This document shows positions 11,632 to 22,300 of a stretch of DNA of 64,000 nt, in pieces. Position numbers and translations under genes: made by a program. A model generated the notes under the pieces. That model was not told where the DNA came from. It saw nothing but the letters and a program-made list of their open reading frames with translations, and did not search any database. This DNA is from Trichosphaerium sp. ATCC 40318 (lineage: Eukaryota; Discosea; Flabellinia; Trichosidae), in the NCBI GenBank assembly GCA_038496445.1, contig JALMLS010000159.1:1-64000 (forward strand), given 5' to 3'. How positions within the stretch are numbered: position 1 is the first letter of the stretch; every line of letters begins with the position of its first letter.

Positions 11632-13315
11632 ATGGCTAAAACGGTCAAGAAACAGACTATTAATGTTTTTATTCATGGTCACGTTGATAACGGAACATCA
11701 ACCCTTCTGGGCCACTTGTTGTATAAATGTGGTATAATAAGGGAACAAACAATACAAAGGATGAGAAAGAGATCAACCAGACCAAGTTACCAGGAGTATG
11801 CTTCCGCATTGCTTTGTTTCAACACATTCGCAAATCCATTGCGAAACTGTTATTCACTTGCCACCAATAACTGTAACGTACGTCATTACAAAGCCCCAAC
11901 GTTTGTTCAAAAACCAAGAGAGGATCGACATTGTGATTTTTGATAGAAAGGCCGCCACTTACAAGTTGGGTGACAAGACAACATTTTAGTTGCCATAACC
12001 TAAGTTTATTTTTTGTCAAGGTGTCTATTACTGCAGATACATACACCGAACCATTGAGTACAACATTGGCTAAATCATGTGATTGCATTTTATTGGTTGT
12101 TTCTGCAGCTCAAGGAATGTTTGAATCATCAATAGCTCGTCCAAATGGTACAATAATACATTTTTTATCATCTGCCAAGATACTCAGATTTTCAAACATA
12201 ATTGTTGCTGTTACGCATATGGATAGTATTTGTACTGGTGTTAAATATGATAAAGGAAGGTACATTGAAGTGGTGTCAGGAATCCAAAAGATAATGAGAA
12301 AGTACGTCATTTACCCCTTTTGTTTATCAACTCGTAGGTCAAAAGTGACCTCTTGTTTTCTAGCATAAACTACAACATTGAAGATGTTTTGTTTATTCCA
12401 GTTTCTGGAGCCCTTGGAGATAATTTGGTGGATATATCAAGTAACATGCCATGGTGGAAAGGATACACATTACTTGAAGCATTTGATACTATTGGCGAGA
12501 AGCGTGAAGTAACAACATCATTGAAAATGCCCGTCACTTTCACAGTGACAGTTAAAGATGTAGGATTTGTTGTAGCAGGAACCGTTATGTCAGGGTGCTT
12601 GCGAGTAGGAGACAATGTTATAATCGCTCCTACTGGATTAAAAACGAAGGTTATGGACATGGAATATGAACATACCAAGCATAAAGAAGCGCATAAAGGT
12701 ACTCATGTTGCATGTTTGTTAGAAGGTGTATCAAGAAAAGATGTCAAACGTGGATATGTCGTTCTTGCATTAATCCCAAATAAGAAACCACAGATTTTAG
12801 TTTCTGAGTTTACAGCACATGTTATTAGCGCATCAAATCATATTTATGAGGGCAACATGTTTCGCTTCGGTACAAATCCTTCAAAAAAAAAAAATCAAAA
12901 AAAAAATCCAAAAGGTTAAGTCAACACATGATACTTATCAGCATTCATTACATTTCTTTTGAAAACTGGCATCTTCTCGTCGATGATTTTTCTACCACAC
13001 ATAAGTTTTGTGTACTCTAGTTTAACAAACTTTTGGTAGGGCACACAAAGTCTGCAAAGAAGAAATGTTCGGTAACTAAAGTTATTGGGTGTTTGAAAGT
13101 AGAAACACATGAAGTGGTTGAACCAAAGCAACCAAAAAAACTATCAAATGATGAAATTGGCATCATACGGATAAAGCCATCTTCTCCTATGTACTGTTGT
13201 ACAAAAAAGGAGTCAAATTACTACGGAAGTCTGTTTCTCAGAGTAGAAGGACAGCATCAGGTAATCCACAGTATTTCCTCCTTTTTTTTAGGCCAATCCT
13301 CATAGACTACAATAG
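11632..13315 (+). pseudogene. EF1A/HBS1-like GTPase with degenerate G motifs
   Basis: Reads along the whole length of a translation-factor GTPase of the EF1A/HBS1 group but with its nucleotide-binding motifs damaged. The G1 loop is GHVDNGTST, where the family has GHVDxGKST, so the essential lysine is Thr. In the G3 region DAPGH is replaced by ADTYTEP. The G4 motif NKMD is THMD. Domain II is well preserved (MPWWKGYTLLEAFD, FVVAGTVMSGCLRVGD), then FTAHV of domain III (near 12810), then an exon at about 13025-13260 with SPMYCC and SLFLRVEGQHQ, ending at TAG 13313-13315. Exon joins around 11800-12010 are not all in phase. It is either a decayed gene or an extreme GTPase-dead paralogue; I favour decay. 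Confidence 0.65.
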
Positions 13316-13331
13316 ATTATTGCAGTTGGTT

Positions 13332-14395
13332 CTATCGTATCTGTCTCATATGTTGAATAACATCATCTTCATCTCCTGAGCTGACTTTTGAGCTGTATTG
13401 CCTTGGCAGCATGACACAGGGCTTGAAATCAATTTTATCTTTGTTTTTTGTGATGTACCACCATAAACACTGATGTTGCTGAAACAACTTGAGGTAATAT
13501 ATCTAGTTCAAGCATAAGTGGTGCTTGGATCATACCACCACCAATACCTAAACATATTAGAAGAGCTACAAAAAATAGAAAAAAACAAGAAAACAGCCAA
13601 ATTCTTTGCCTTGCATTTGCCGAATTGTGCAGCCTTTTGAATACAAAAAATTCTACATTTTATATTTACAAGTGTAAATAATGTGTGGAGGTGCCTTGTA
13701 AAAGCGTTGGAGCTTCTGTTTGATGCAGGCGTCTTTGGTGTAGTTTATTTACTTGAAGCCCAGCATCAGTTGTAGATGCATCTGTAGAGGGTACCTCAGC
13801 AGGTGATGAAGCACTTGAAGGTACTATTGTAGTTGCCTCCATAAATAAAGTTAGTTCTAGAAAGTAAAGTAGGAAGTACCATTTGTTGAGCCTTGTAGTT
13901 GGAGATTTAGTAGTAGCCTCAGTGGTTGGAGCATCTGTAGTTGAGCTTTAGTGGTTGGGGCTTCGGTGGTTGGAGCGTCTGTAGTCGGTGCCTCTGTCGT
14001 TGGTGCCTGTGGTTGGTGAAGCTGTTGTTGGCGGTTCTGTTGTTGGAGCATCCGTAGTTGGTGCTGCTGTAGTCGGTGCTTCAGTGGTTGGAGCACTTGT
14101 AGTAGGCGCATCGGTTGGTGGAGCGCCTGTGGTAGGGGGCTGCAGTTGTAGGTGCATCTGTAGTAGACACATCTACTGTAGTTAGGTGGAGAAAGGTAAA
14201 AATAATATCGATCAAGTACCAGTTGTCGGTGCATCTGTGGTTGAAGCTTTAGTGGTTGGAGCGTTTGTTGTTGGAGCAGCCGTTGTAGGAGCCTCTGTTG
14301 TTGGTGCACCTGTTGTAGGAGCAACAGTTGTATGTGTAGCAGTAGTTAGAGCCTCTGTAGTCGGCGCTAAAGTTCACAACGAAAAATAGCTCGTA
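13332..14395 (-). pseudogene. Thr-rich mucin-like repeats joined to a TauE/SafE-like segment, disrupted
   Basis: Minus-strand coding relic. From 14395 to about 13880 it reads tandem five-residue units of the type APTTE/APTTD, expected to be heavily O-glycosylated and extracellular. An intron (GTACTTGATC...CTACAG) interrupts the array near 14220-14180, and the frame shifts at least twice inside it (near 14130 and 14010). A later exon (about 13567-13470) reads LGIGGGMIQAPLMLE...VVSATSVFMV, the glycine-rich motif and ATS motif of TauE/SafE anion permeases. The last exon ends at a stop at 13332-13334, well short of a full eight-helix permease. I see either a decayed chimera or two neighbouring relics. 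The start is not identified. Confidence 0.45.
13930..14390 (-). repeat. 15-bp tandem repeat encoding APTTE/D units
   Basis: GC-richer DNA with a 15-base period; on the plus strand it reads GTAGTTGGTGC-like units and gives artificial Val/Gly-rich ORFs. It corresponds to the Thr-rich array of the minus-strand relic. The repeat purity explains the frameshifts, through slippage. Confidence 0.8.
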
Positions 14396-14855
14396 TATTG
14401 ACAATGCGTTGAGTACAGCGATAAATATGAATGAAATAAAATCTATTAACAGCTGTTAGTAACATCTATGATATCACGTCACTTACCCGCCAAGGCTCTC
14501 GACCATAAGTTCTTGTAGCAAAAGGTGCCAGACAAGGAAACACAAAAAATGAAGAATAGTATAAAAGGCTCCGCAACCACAACTGTTTTCCTTGTGCAAA
14601 ACAGTCAACTTAAAAAGCACATTAATTTTTTGACATGTGCAAGCACGTGATTTTACATGTAAAGGTAAAAAATTCAAAAAAAAAAGATCACGTGATTTAT
14701 GTACACCGATAGATCGTACTTGTACTTGATGCAGAAGAATATTTTTACAGAAATTGCTGTGACTACGAAAAATACTGTCAAGTGAGTATAAACAGCTAAT
14801 AAGCTGCCAAGGAGCAAAACGGTTCTAAAGTGTCTTTAGCAAAACTTTCAGGCTT
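14396..14855. other. No assignable gene
   Basis: A minus-strand stretch around 14580-14500 (TRTYGREPWR just before a GTAAGT donor) is exon-like but unassigned. CACGTGAT occurs near 14646 and 14693. I see nothing else. Confidence 0.35.
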
Positions 14856-15125
14856 TCAAATAAGTATTGGTTTATAAGGTTGCTTCGTTTTGTGCGTACC
14901 AATAGTTTTTAGGGAGGATAGAGCGAATATTATTTCGCTAAGGCATAATACCCAATCTACAATCGATAAATACAATAGTAGACGCGTGGAAAAGTCTGTC
15001 ATGTCTCTGTAGAAGAATAGAATCAAGAACATCCATGTTGCCAGTATTAAGGCTACAAGACCAACTACCACCGTAGAAAATAGTAAAAACTGTTCTTCGC
15101 TGATAGCTACTAAGACTAACACCAT
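14856..15125 (-). other. Two-helix membrane segment, possible GPCR start
   Basis: From ATG 15125 the minus strand encodes two hydrophobic helices: about residues 16-38 (STVVVGLVALILATWMFLIL) and 47-68. They are separated by a short charged loop FFYRDMTDF, with YLSIVDWVLCLSEI in the second. This resembles helices 1 and 2 of seven-helix receptors, where a conserved Asp lies in helix 2. An intron donor GTACGC follows SLKTI. No further helices were found downstream, where unrelated relics lie. Treat as a fragment; family not proven. Confidence 0.35.
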
Positions 15126-15173
15126 ATTGATGGGGCAACCTGCTGCAGAAATTTATTTCATGAATTTTCTAAT

Positions 15174-15949
15174 GTGGTCAAACTTAGGTTCACAACTTTT
15201 TTGCGGATAGCGTGTGAGCACAGTATGGGCAACTTCAAATCTAAAAAAAAGCCTCTAAATCAAATACATCGTAAAGAGAAGCAGAAACATGTACTACTCG
15301 TAGGTATGACAGTGGTAACTATTTATAATGTCCACATAAAATATGCTTGCAAGTATTGAAACTGAGCATCGTTTGGCAATTCTAGAATACGTTAGATCCC
15401 TATTATCTATTGGCTCGTACACAAAACAACAACACAGATTGGAAGAGAACCTATCTCTTGGCTTGACCACTTGGGCACGAACCCTGCGATCCTTGTTTTA
15501 TTCAATGGTCTTGGTGCTTCAGTCTTTGCTCCTTGCTGGAACCGTGATATTGTACACAGAGGAAGATGTAGGAAAGCATACAACAAGGTTGCAGCTTAAG
15601 TAGTACATAGGCGTACCTTTGGAATCCGTTGAATACTTTTGCGGTCCTTAAACAATAAACCTCAAGTTTTCACCAGTGTTCCTCCTTCAGCGGCTCTTTT
15701 TTTTTTATCAGTGGAAAACGTCAAATGTGGTATCACGTGATTACACTTTTTTGTTGCTACCATAAACCAATACTTGGCTTATGTTTTGCAAACGTTTCTG
15801 CCTTCCTAGCTTCAAAAAAAGTGGAGTTGCGCAGACTGGAAAAGATAGAACATGTATTGCTACTCAATCCATCTTTACCAAAAGTGGAGCTATTTAAGTA
15901 TGGCTTTTTTGTACACAAGAAAGTATCCCTTGCAAGTGCACTTTAACAA
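15174..15949 (+). other. Exon-like ORFs, unassigned
   Basis: A plus-strand exon from about 15228 encodes MGNFKSKKKP...KHVLLVG, with an MG start suited to N-myristoylation and a beta-strand leading toward a possible P-loop, as in Arf or G-alpha GTPases; it ends at a GTATGA donor. The next open stretches (15343-15603 and 15725-15946) do not supply the rest of a P-loop or any other motif I recognise. It may be a GTPase relic. I do not assign a function. Confidence 0.25.
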
Positions 15950-16249
15950 AAGATGAAGTTGATTTTGTAGCTTGGATGATACAATACTAAGTCAGTATGA
16001 GGAAAATTCCAAGGCACATTCTGTAAGAAATACTGTTAGTATTGGGAATACTTAAACAAACTAAGTAAACTCCATGTATTCGAAGTGCTCAATATACAGC
16101 TTTCTCCATCTTCCTACCAAGTTATGCTAGTTCTAGCTAGTATTGATTACTTTAGTTACATGGATAGGTACATTTAACATGTATTAAAAGAATTTGGCTA
16201 TTTATTACTATCTCGATTGGTGTTGTTTCATTTTATAGTTTGTACTGTC

Positions 16250-17509
16250 TTATTTATATCCACACCAATATGATATGGAGAAATAAATACTGTTTGTGAA
16301 GTACCTGAACCAACCATATACAACTTTTTGAAGCATGTGCACAGGCAACAATAAGGTGCTAATTGATCGCATCATCAATGTGCTTTGATTTTCTTTGTTG
16401 GTTTTATCAAGTAGTCTCTTCATTCTCAGATCATTGTCTACGGCTTGTCCATCAACAAAAACACAGTGTATTGCAAGTCGTCCATTTTCATGCCACCTTT
16501 GGCATTCACCGTGTTGCTTACCAGCAACCCACATGGCCTTTGTCATGAGTTGTCCGTTTCCATACCATTCTTTGCATTCTCCATGTTTTTTATCATCAAC
16601 GTACATGTTATGTGACTTCAGTTGTCCATTTAAATACCATGACTTGAATTCACCATTCATTTTATCATCAACCATGTAACATAGTACCTCACGTTGTCCA
16701 TTTTCATACCAATATTGACATTGCCCATTTCTTTTATCATCAACACGCATTATCTGTACCCTAAGTTGTCCATTTTTATACCACTGTTTGTATTCACCAT
16801 TTCGTTTATCATCAGAAATGCCTTGGTCCTTAAGTTGTCCATTTTCATACCATGACTTGAATTCACCATTTATTTTATCATCAACATACACGCTATGTGA
16901 CTTCAGTTGTCCACTTTCATACCATGACTTGAATTCGCCATTTATTTTACCATCAACCATGTAACATAGTACCTCACATTGTCCATTTTTATACCACCTT
17001 ATGTATTCACCATGTTGTTTACCATCAACACACATGCTCTGTGTCATGAGTTGTCCGTTTTCAAACCACTTTCTGTATTCACCATGTTGTTTATCATCAA
17101 CATATGTGCCTTGTTCCTTAAGTTGTCCATTTTCATACCATGACTTTAATTCACCATTTATTTTACCATCAACCTTTGAGCATAGTACTTCCAGTTGTCC
17201 ATTTTTGTACCATCGTTTCTGTTCGCCATGTTGTTTACCATCAATCAGTATGTAGTCCATCTGAAGTTGGTTAGTCTCCTCATACCATACTTTAATAGAA
17301 CCACTCTTTACATATAGGTGAAGTTGTACTTTGCCACTTTTATACCATCTAATCCATGTTCCTTTCTTTTCTAGTGCTTCGTCAAAATGTGTATTGATTG
17401 CTGCTCTCTTTGATAGTGTATGAAATTTGGTGAACGCTTCAATATTGAAAGTGCAAATGTATTCTTGAATCTCACAAGGGAGATCCAACACACTCAAAGA
17501 ATGAGACAT
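16250..17509 (-). CDS. F-box-like / MORN_2 (YwqK-type) repeat protein, intronless
   Basis: A single uninterrupted 419-residue frame. Residues 1-45 (LDLPCEIQEYICTFNIEAF) look like an F-box-type docking helix. From about residue 50 to 360 there are about 13 repeats of 22-25 residues of the MORN_2 type, with the pattern DGKxHGEYxxWYxNGQL. The C-terminus (about 390-419) is aromatic and loosely hydrophobic. F-box plus long MORN_2 arrays are characteristic of Marseillevirus-like giant viruses that infect amoebae, and are also found in some protists. The lack of introns in a region where host genes average one every 100-200 bases fits viral or retro origin. The YwqK antitoxin name often given to such repeats has no meaning here. 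Role unknown, possibly recruiting targets to ubiquitin ligase. Confidence 0.85.
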   Translation of the reverse strand: MSHSLSVLDLPCEIQEYICTFNIEAFTKFHTLSKRAAINTHFDEALEKKGTWIRWYKSGKVQLHLYVKSGSIKVWYEETNQLQMDYILIDGKQHGEQKRWYKNGQLEVLCSKVDGKINGELKSWYENGQLKEQGTYVDDKQHGEYRKWFENGQLMTQSMCVDGKQHGEYIRWYKNGQCEVLCYMVDGKINGEFKSWYESGQLKSHSVYVDDKINGEFKSWYENGQLKDQGISDDKRNGEYKQWYKNGQLRVQIMRVDDKRNGQCQYWYENGQREVLCYMVDDKMNGEFKSWYLNGQLKSHNMYVDDKKHGECKEWYGNGQLMTKAMWVAGKQHGECQRWHENGRLAIHCVFVDGQAVDNDLRMKRLLDKTNKENQSTLMMRSISTLLLPVHMLQKVVYGWFRYFTNSIYFSISYWCGYK

Positions 17510-18201
17510 TTAAGTACAATCTACAAACCAAATATCAGTAACAGCCTTTCAAAAAAATCCTGAGGCTAGACGTTTAAAGCACCCCTGACGTTTTGATGGA
17601 TAGCGACAAAGGCGCAAATAACAAAGTTTTTAAAGTGGCTGCAGGTAACGCTCAAGCCCAACGACACGTGTAGATCAATATGTACTAGAATTTGTGCTTT
17701 CAATTTTGACGCAGCAAAAATACACGTGATATGGGCGTTTTTTAAAACCAGATATTAGCAAAGTTTCCTTGAAAATCAAACTAATTTTCGAAACTTGTCA
17801 AAAAATTCTGAGTTCAGTCCCGTTTTCTTAGCAGCAAGGTAAGACTTTTTTGTATATGGGCCGTACCAAAGCCTCTAATTATGGGCACCTCTCAAAACAT
17901 TGATTTATCAAGAAATGGACGTAGGAGGGCTTTAAAAGGGTTTTACAGTTTGCTTAACGCACCTTTGATTTATGAAATTATAACACCGTCTAAACGTGAT
18001 GCATGCGCAACGTAAACACTGCAGGAGCGATTTTTAGATAATGTAACTAAACAAGAAATAGTGAGTTTACAAACAAAAGGGTAAAGACTAAACGTACTAG
18101 TAACTAATACCTTAACCCTGGTTATGCTAGGGTAGGAAATCAGACACTCTTAAATACGGTTTTAGCAAAGTCAATGCTGAAGGATTTGGTCATTCTTTTT
18201 G
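17510..18201. other. Intergenic, one tiny ORF
   Basis: Contains a 44-codon ORF starting at 17880 (MGTSQNIDLSRNG...) without recognisable features, and CACGTG words near 17673 and 17717. I see nothing else. Confidence 0.35.
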
Positions 18202-18735
18202 ATGTTAACCGAAAACGTAAACTCAGCTTTTTCATCAAAGTCGTTGATAGCTCCAACGCAAACACCTCACGAATTCACCATTCACCCCGAAGAAAACTAC
18301 TCTTATTGTGTACTTGACGCTTTAACTTTCGCCGTAGAGGTCCAATCTAATGAAAGATAAAAGAGCAACTGAGGTAAACACCTTTCCTTACCATTTCTTT
18401 AGCAAGGACCATTACTCTGTGGCGAATCACGTGATGAAAATGGATGTTGTCCTCCTGGTTGGAGAAGACTTGGTCGTGAAAGCGTGGTCAATGTACGTGA
18501 ACAATGAAAAAAGGTATCCCGAATGTTGGTTGTACTTACTTTTCGTTTTTTCAAGGCTCAACTGCATACTGCTACCCAGGATCTCCATTATGTTTCCGTA
18601 TCAGAAGTAGAAAATGATGTTGCTGGAACTAAGCTGTTTGTGGTCAAACTTGCTGATAACCAACTTCTCCCAACCCGTGCTTGTCACCCTTTTCATAAAA
18701 AACTTATTGAATACTTGCCTTGTCGCTTGTTTTAA
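18202..18735 (+). CDS. Small protein of unknown function (tentative)
   Basis: A likely three-exon small gene. ATG 18202 opens MLTENVNSAFSSKSLI with an acidic stretch, then about 18390-18510 reads SVANHVMKMDVVLLVGEDLVV. After an intron with donor GTATCC and acceptor TTCAAG (about 18513-18551) comes AQLHTATQDLHYVSVSEVEN...KLFVVKLADNQLLP, ending in YLPCRLF at 18735. The joint between the first two exons is not settled. No domain is recognised. The 31-base stretch near 18222-18252 recurs near 25625-25655 with few changes. Confidence 0.35.
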
Positions 18736-19319
18736 AGTCTGTGAGTTATTTGCTGTAATGTCAGATAATGCCTGTTGTTAGTTTTAACGCTTGAGGTTTA
18801 TCATTGTCAATAAGAAAAACTCCATAATAGCACCTAAATAATTTCCATGATAAAATGGATGCTAGCAAGTGAATTTATTATTGCTTGCTTGTACAATGTA
18901 CTGCATGCTCATAGTGATGAACAGGTTATCTGAAAATCAGTTAGGCGAATACTATTTATCTGTTTTGGGACCACTCATTATTAAAGTTTTGGTTGTAGCT
19001 GCAGGTCAGTCTTATTAACATATTTGTGTTTGTTTTCTAATTTACTTGGTAGCACTGTTATTAGATGTGCTTTGAAACAACAAAGTAATCATATGTCGAA
19101 GCTCTATCGGTTCAGTAAAACAAATAATTAATAGGTTATATCAGATGTAATTTGCAGAGAACATTTTACTGATTGCATTATTCTAATTTTCAGGAGCCGT
19201 TAAGTGTAGATTCAATTCATATCGCTTTAGATAGTGTAGAGCTATTTTTAAAGCATATTCCTTTTATAGAAAATTCAGAGCACTAAGTCGCAAGCTATAG
19301 TGCTATCGTAACTACTAAG
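18736..19319. other. Intergenic, no gene seen
   Basis: AT-rich and without coding character. It lies between the small gene and the outer boundary of the inverted ROCO duplication. Confidence 0.45.
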
Positions 19320-22300
19320 AAGCTAACTGGTTCCTTGTGCAAACAAAAGTAATTTATTGTAGCACTTATTACATTGTTGGTAGAAGCAAGGAGCAATGTC
19401 TGAACTACGTAACTTGCATAATAGTAAACTGTTAAGGAAAGATGTAAGCTATTCTTACATTCCTAAATCTCCAATACATCTTGAACTTTATTTGTGATGG
19501 ATACCTTCTTGTATTTTTTCTTGAGGTATTTTGCCTTTGACGTGTCTCCTAACAAACACTAAAAATCACGTGATTAATAAAAGGGGTAGTTGACATACCA
19601 CAAAAAACAAGAATAGGTGTTTTGGCACATGTTTTCATTTTTCTAATACTCTTGATCAACTTCTCTGCTGCTCGCTCATCTCCATCACCTTTTCGATATC
19701 TATTGGTGATGATACGTAACCTGTTGTTACAGAACCCTTTGAACTTATCAATCCATGCCAAAACCTCAGACGATGACTTCATTACCAATACCTTTGTATT
19801 TCTTAAGGAATGATGTATGTTATTTGTGTACCTCTGTCTTCTTTGGCCTGTTTTTAAGCATTTCCATAATCTTCTTGTTTTCAACTGATAGATTAGCGTC
19901 AACCCACAAAACAAGACATTTAGCATCCCTGTACTTGAGCTCATATGAATTGATATTGGCACTGTCTATTGCTTTATAGTACACAAGGTATCGTGGAAGA
20001 ATCTAAACCATGAAATAAGAACACGTGGTTGTTGAATAATGGCAGAAAGGCTAAGCGGTGATGTCTACATACTTGGTTTTTTGAAAATACAACGATCTCG
20101 TTTTGATCTATTTTATCATCAATGCCACATGGATTCCCAGTTTTTGATGAAGTGAGTACATAGTGAGAATCATAACCTTTCTGAAAACAATAAGAAGTCA
20201 AACAGAAAAAAAGAGTTGTACCTTGCATTCTTTTCCAAGAAGAGAGTTGGGATCACCTAGCACTGGTTGTTCTGTCGCTGGATAAGGATTTCCCATCATT
20301 ATCCATGATATCAACATGAGTGGATTTTTCTCTCCGTTCCATTCAGCATACTTTCTTCCTACCTCAATTGTTAATACAAGAATACAAAATTGGTTGAGTG
20401 AGAGCTTTGATTGTATTATGACTTACCACAATCGGGGTACTGAGTAAAGTAAATACCATCTCCTTTGTCAATTTTAGTTCATTAAACTAACTTGTTACTA
20501 AGCCATACCAAAGTATCCTGGATCTTTCTTTTTTGTATTCTCATGTGGCTCTCTAAAGTTGCTCCAAGCGATCTTAAAACTAGAATCCTACAATCTTAGG
20601 TTAACTATTTCTTGGTAGTAATGAGAATAAATGTGATATACCTCTGATGTACCGTGTAATCCAGGTATGAGGTTGATTTGCTCATTGCCTGAAACACGCA
20701 TCACATGGCTTTTCAAATGATTCAAAGTCCGTTCTTGTAATTTACGTGTATCTTCATCCACAGTGGAATTGTCATTCACATCTAAACTATTAGAAAAAGC
20801 TGACCAAGGGTGTGACTTGCCTGATTTTTTGGATTGAAGTACTTTCTTGACAAAAGTATTGTATTGCTCCTCGAATTTGTCTTCAAGTTTTGGATTGTTC
20901 AAGAATGCAATCTTCTCCAACTCATAAAATGAAGCACTGTCAGTCCCCATGAACTTATAAAACATGTTGCTAGCTCTCAAATACTCGTCATAACGTTCCT
21001 TATATCAATGCTTTAGTAAGAAAGTCATGGTATTCAAATGTGGTTTGTACCTTGCTTTTTTCATCTTTTGTGAGAAACGTGATTCGTAACCCAGGATACT
21101 TTTGAGGTGTTTCCCAGTCACCTATTTTCAGAAATCTTTCTCCATGCAAGCTACCCCACAGATTATATCTCGCATGTTTGAGTACAGGAAATCCTTCGTT
21201 TAAATGACTCTCAGTGACAACATGTTCTAAGAAATAATCAGTTTGTTAACTTGGAAATATGCCATCTGGTTGTATAATATATGACAACTACACGTGTATA
21301 AATGTATGCCTAATACACTCACTTGTCTTCTTGCACTCATATGAACTGTTTGTAACTTCAATAAACTCTCCAAATTGTATGCTGACTGGACATAGCGGAA
21401 CTGGAGTGATGTCCAAAGGTTTTAGGTATGTATCAAGAGATTCCTAAAAATGTCAATGTTTAAACTTCTAGTTCATGTTATTACCATCCATAGCCGTGGT
21501 GCTATGCCTCTAATTACAACTTTGATGCTGTGATCAATATAATATAATGTGATGATATTGCCATAGAAATCAGAGAGTACAATCAAGTTTGAAAACAAAC
21601 GAAACTCTTTGTTTTGGAACTCTATTTTTAGCATTTAGTATCTTACCATCATAACCGTTCTTGGCGTACTTCTCAATCTTCTCTGCAAGTCATTAAATAT
21701 GTCTATAGGTAGATCTTGCGAGTTAAAAGTGTATGCCAAGAACTTTGAAACATGTGGTATGACCTCATATTGATCAGGTAGTGACTAACACGTGATATTG
21801 TTAGTTTTGATTGTTATGGAATATGAAATACGCCATACTATTTTATTGGTTTCCTTGTTTATGGTGACTGTTTCTACCACTTTATGTTCAACTTTAGAGT
21901 CTGTTGTAGGTGTGTACGATAATATCTTCCACTTTGTTGGTGATTCATATAAAGAGAATATTTGTGGGTTCTTGTTCTTTGCCTGAACTAATGTAATACT
22001 TTGCTCCTTTTGGGTCAATGGAGGAAAGTAAAACATATCAGCTTTAGGTAATAGCGATACAATAAGGTATCCATCAGCGCCATACACAACCTGAATAAAT
22101 ACATTGACAATGAGTTGTAGAGTACATGCAATATCTGTTACCTTTTCTTCTTCTGTCAAGCGAACACAGAACGACATTTGTACCAAGAATTTCATCACCT
22201 GCTTCACTTCACGTTTATTGCATTTTGGAAATAGCTTTGAGATTCGAGATTTAGCTTCTGACTCAGTGAATACGGCACGATGATTGTGAGTGTTGTTTTT

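Noticed and set aside
13988-14389. Val/Gly-rich plus-strand frames
   Set aside because: These are the antisense of the Thr-rich APTTE repeat array on the minus strand.
15228-15603. Arf or G-alpha GTPase gene
   Set aside because: Only an MG...LLVG start is visible; no GKS/T or later G motif could be joined to it.
16250-17509. YwqK-type bacterial antitoxin label for the MORN_2 repeats
   Set aside because: The repeats alone carry that family name; there is no toxin partner and the genome is eukaryotic.
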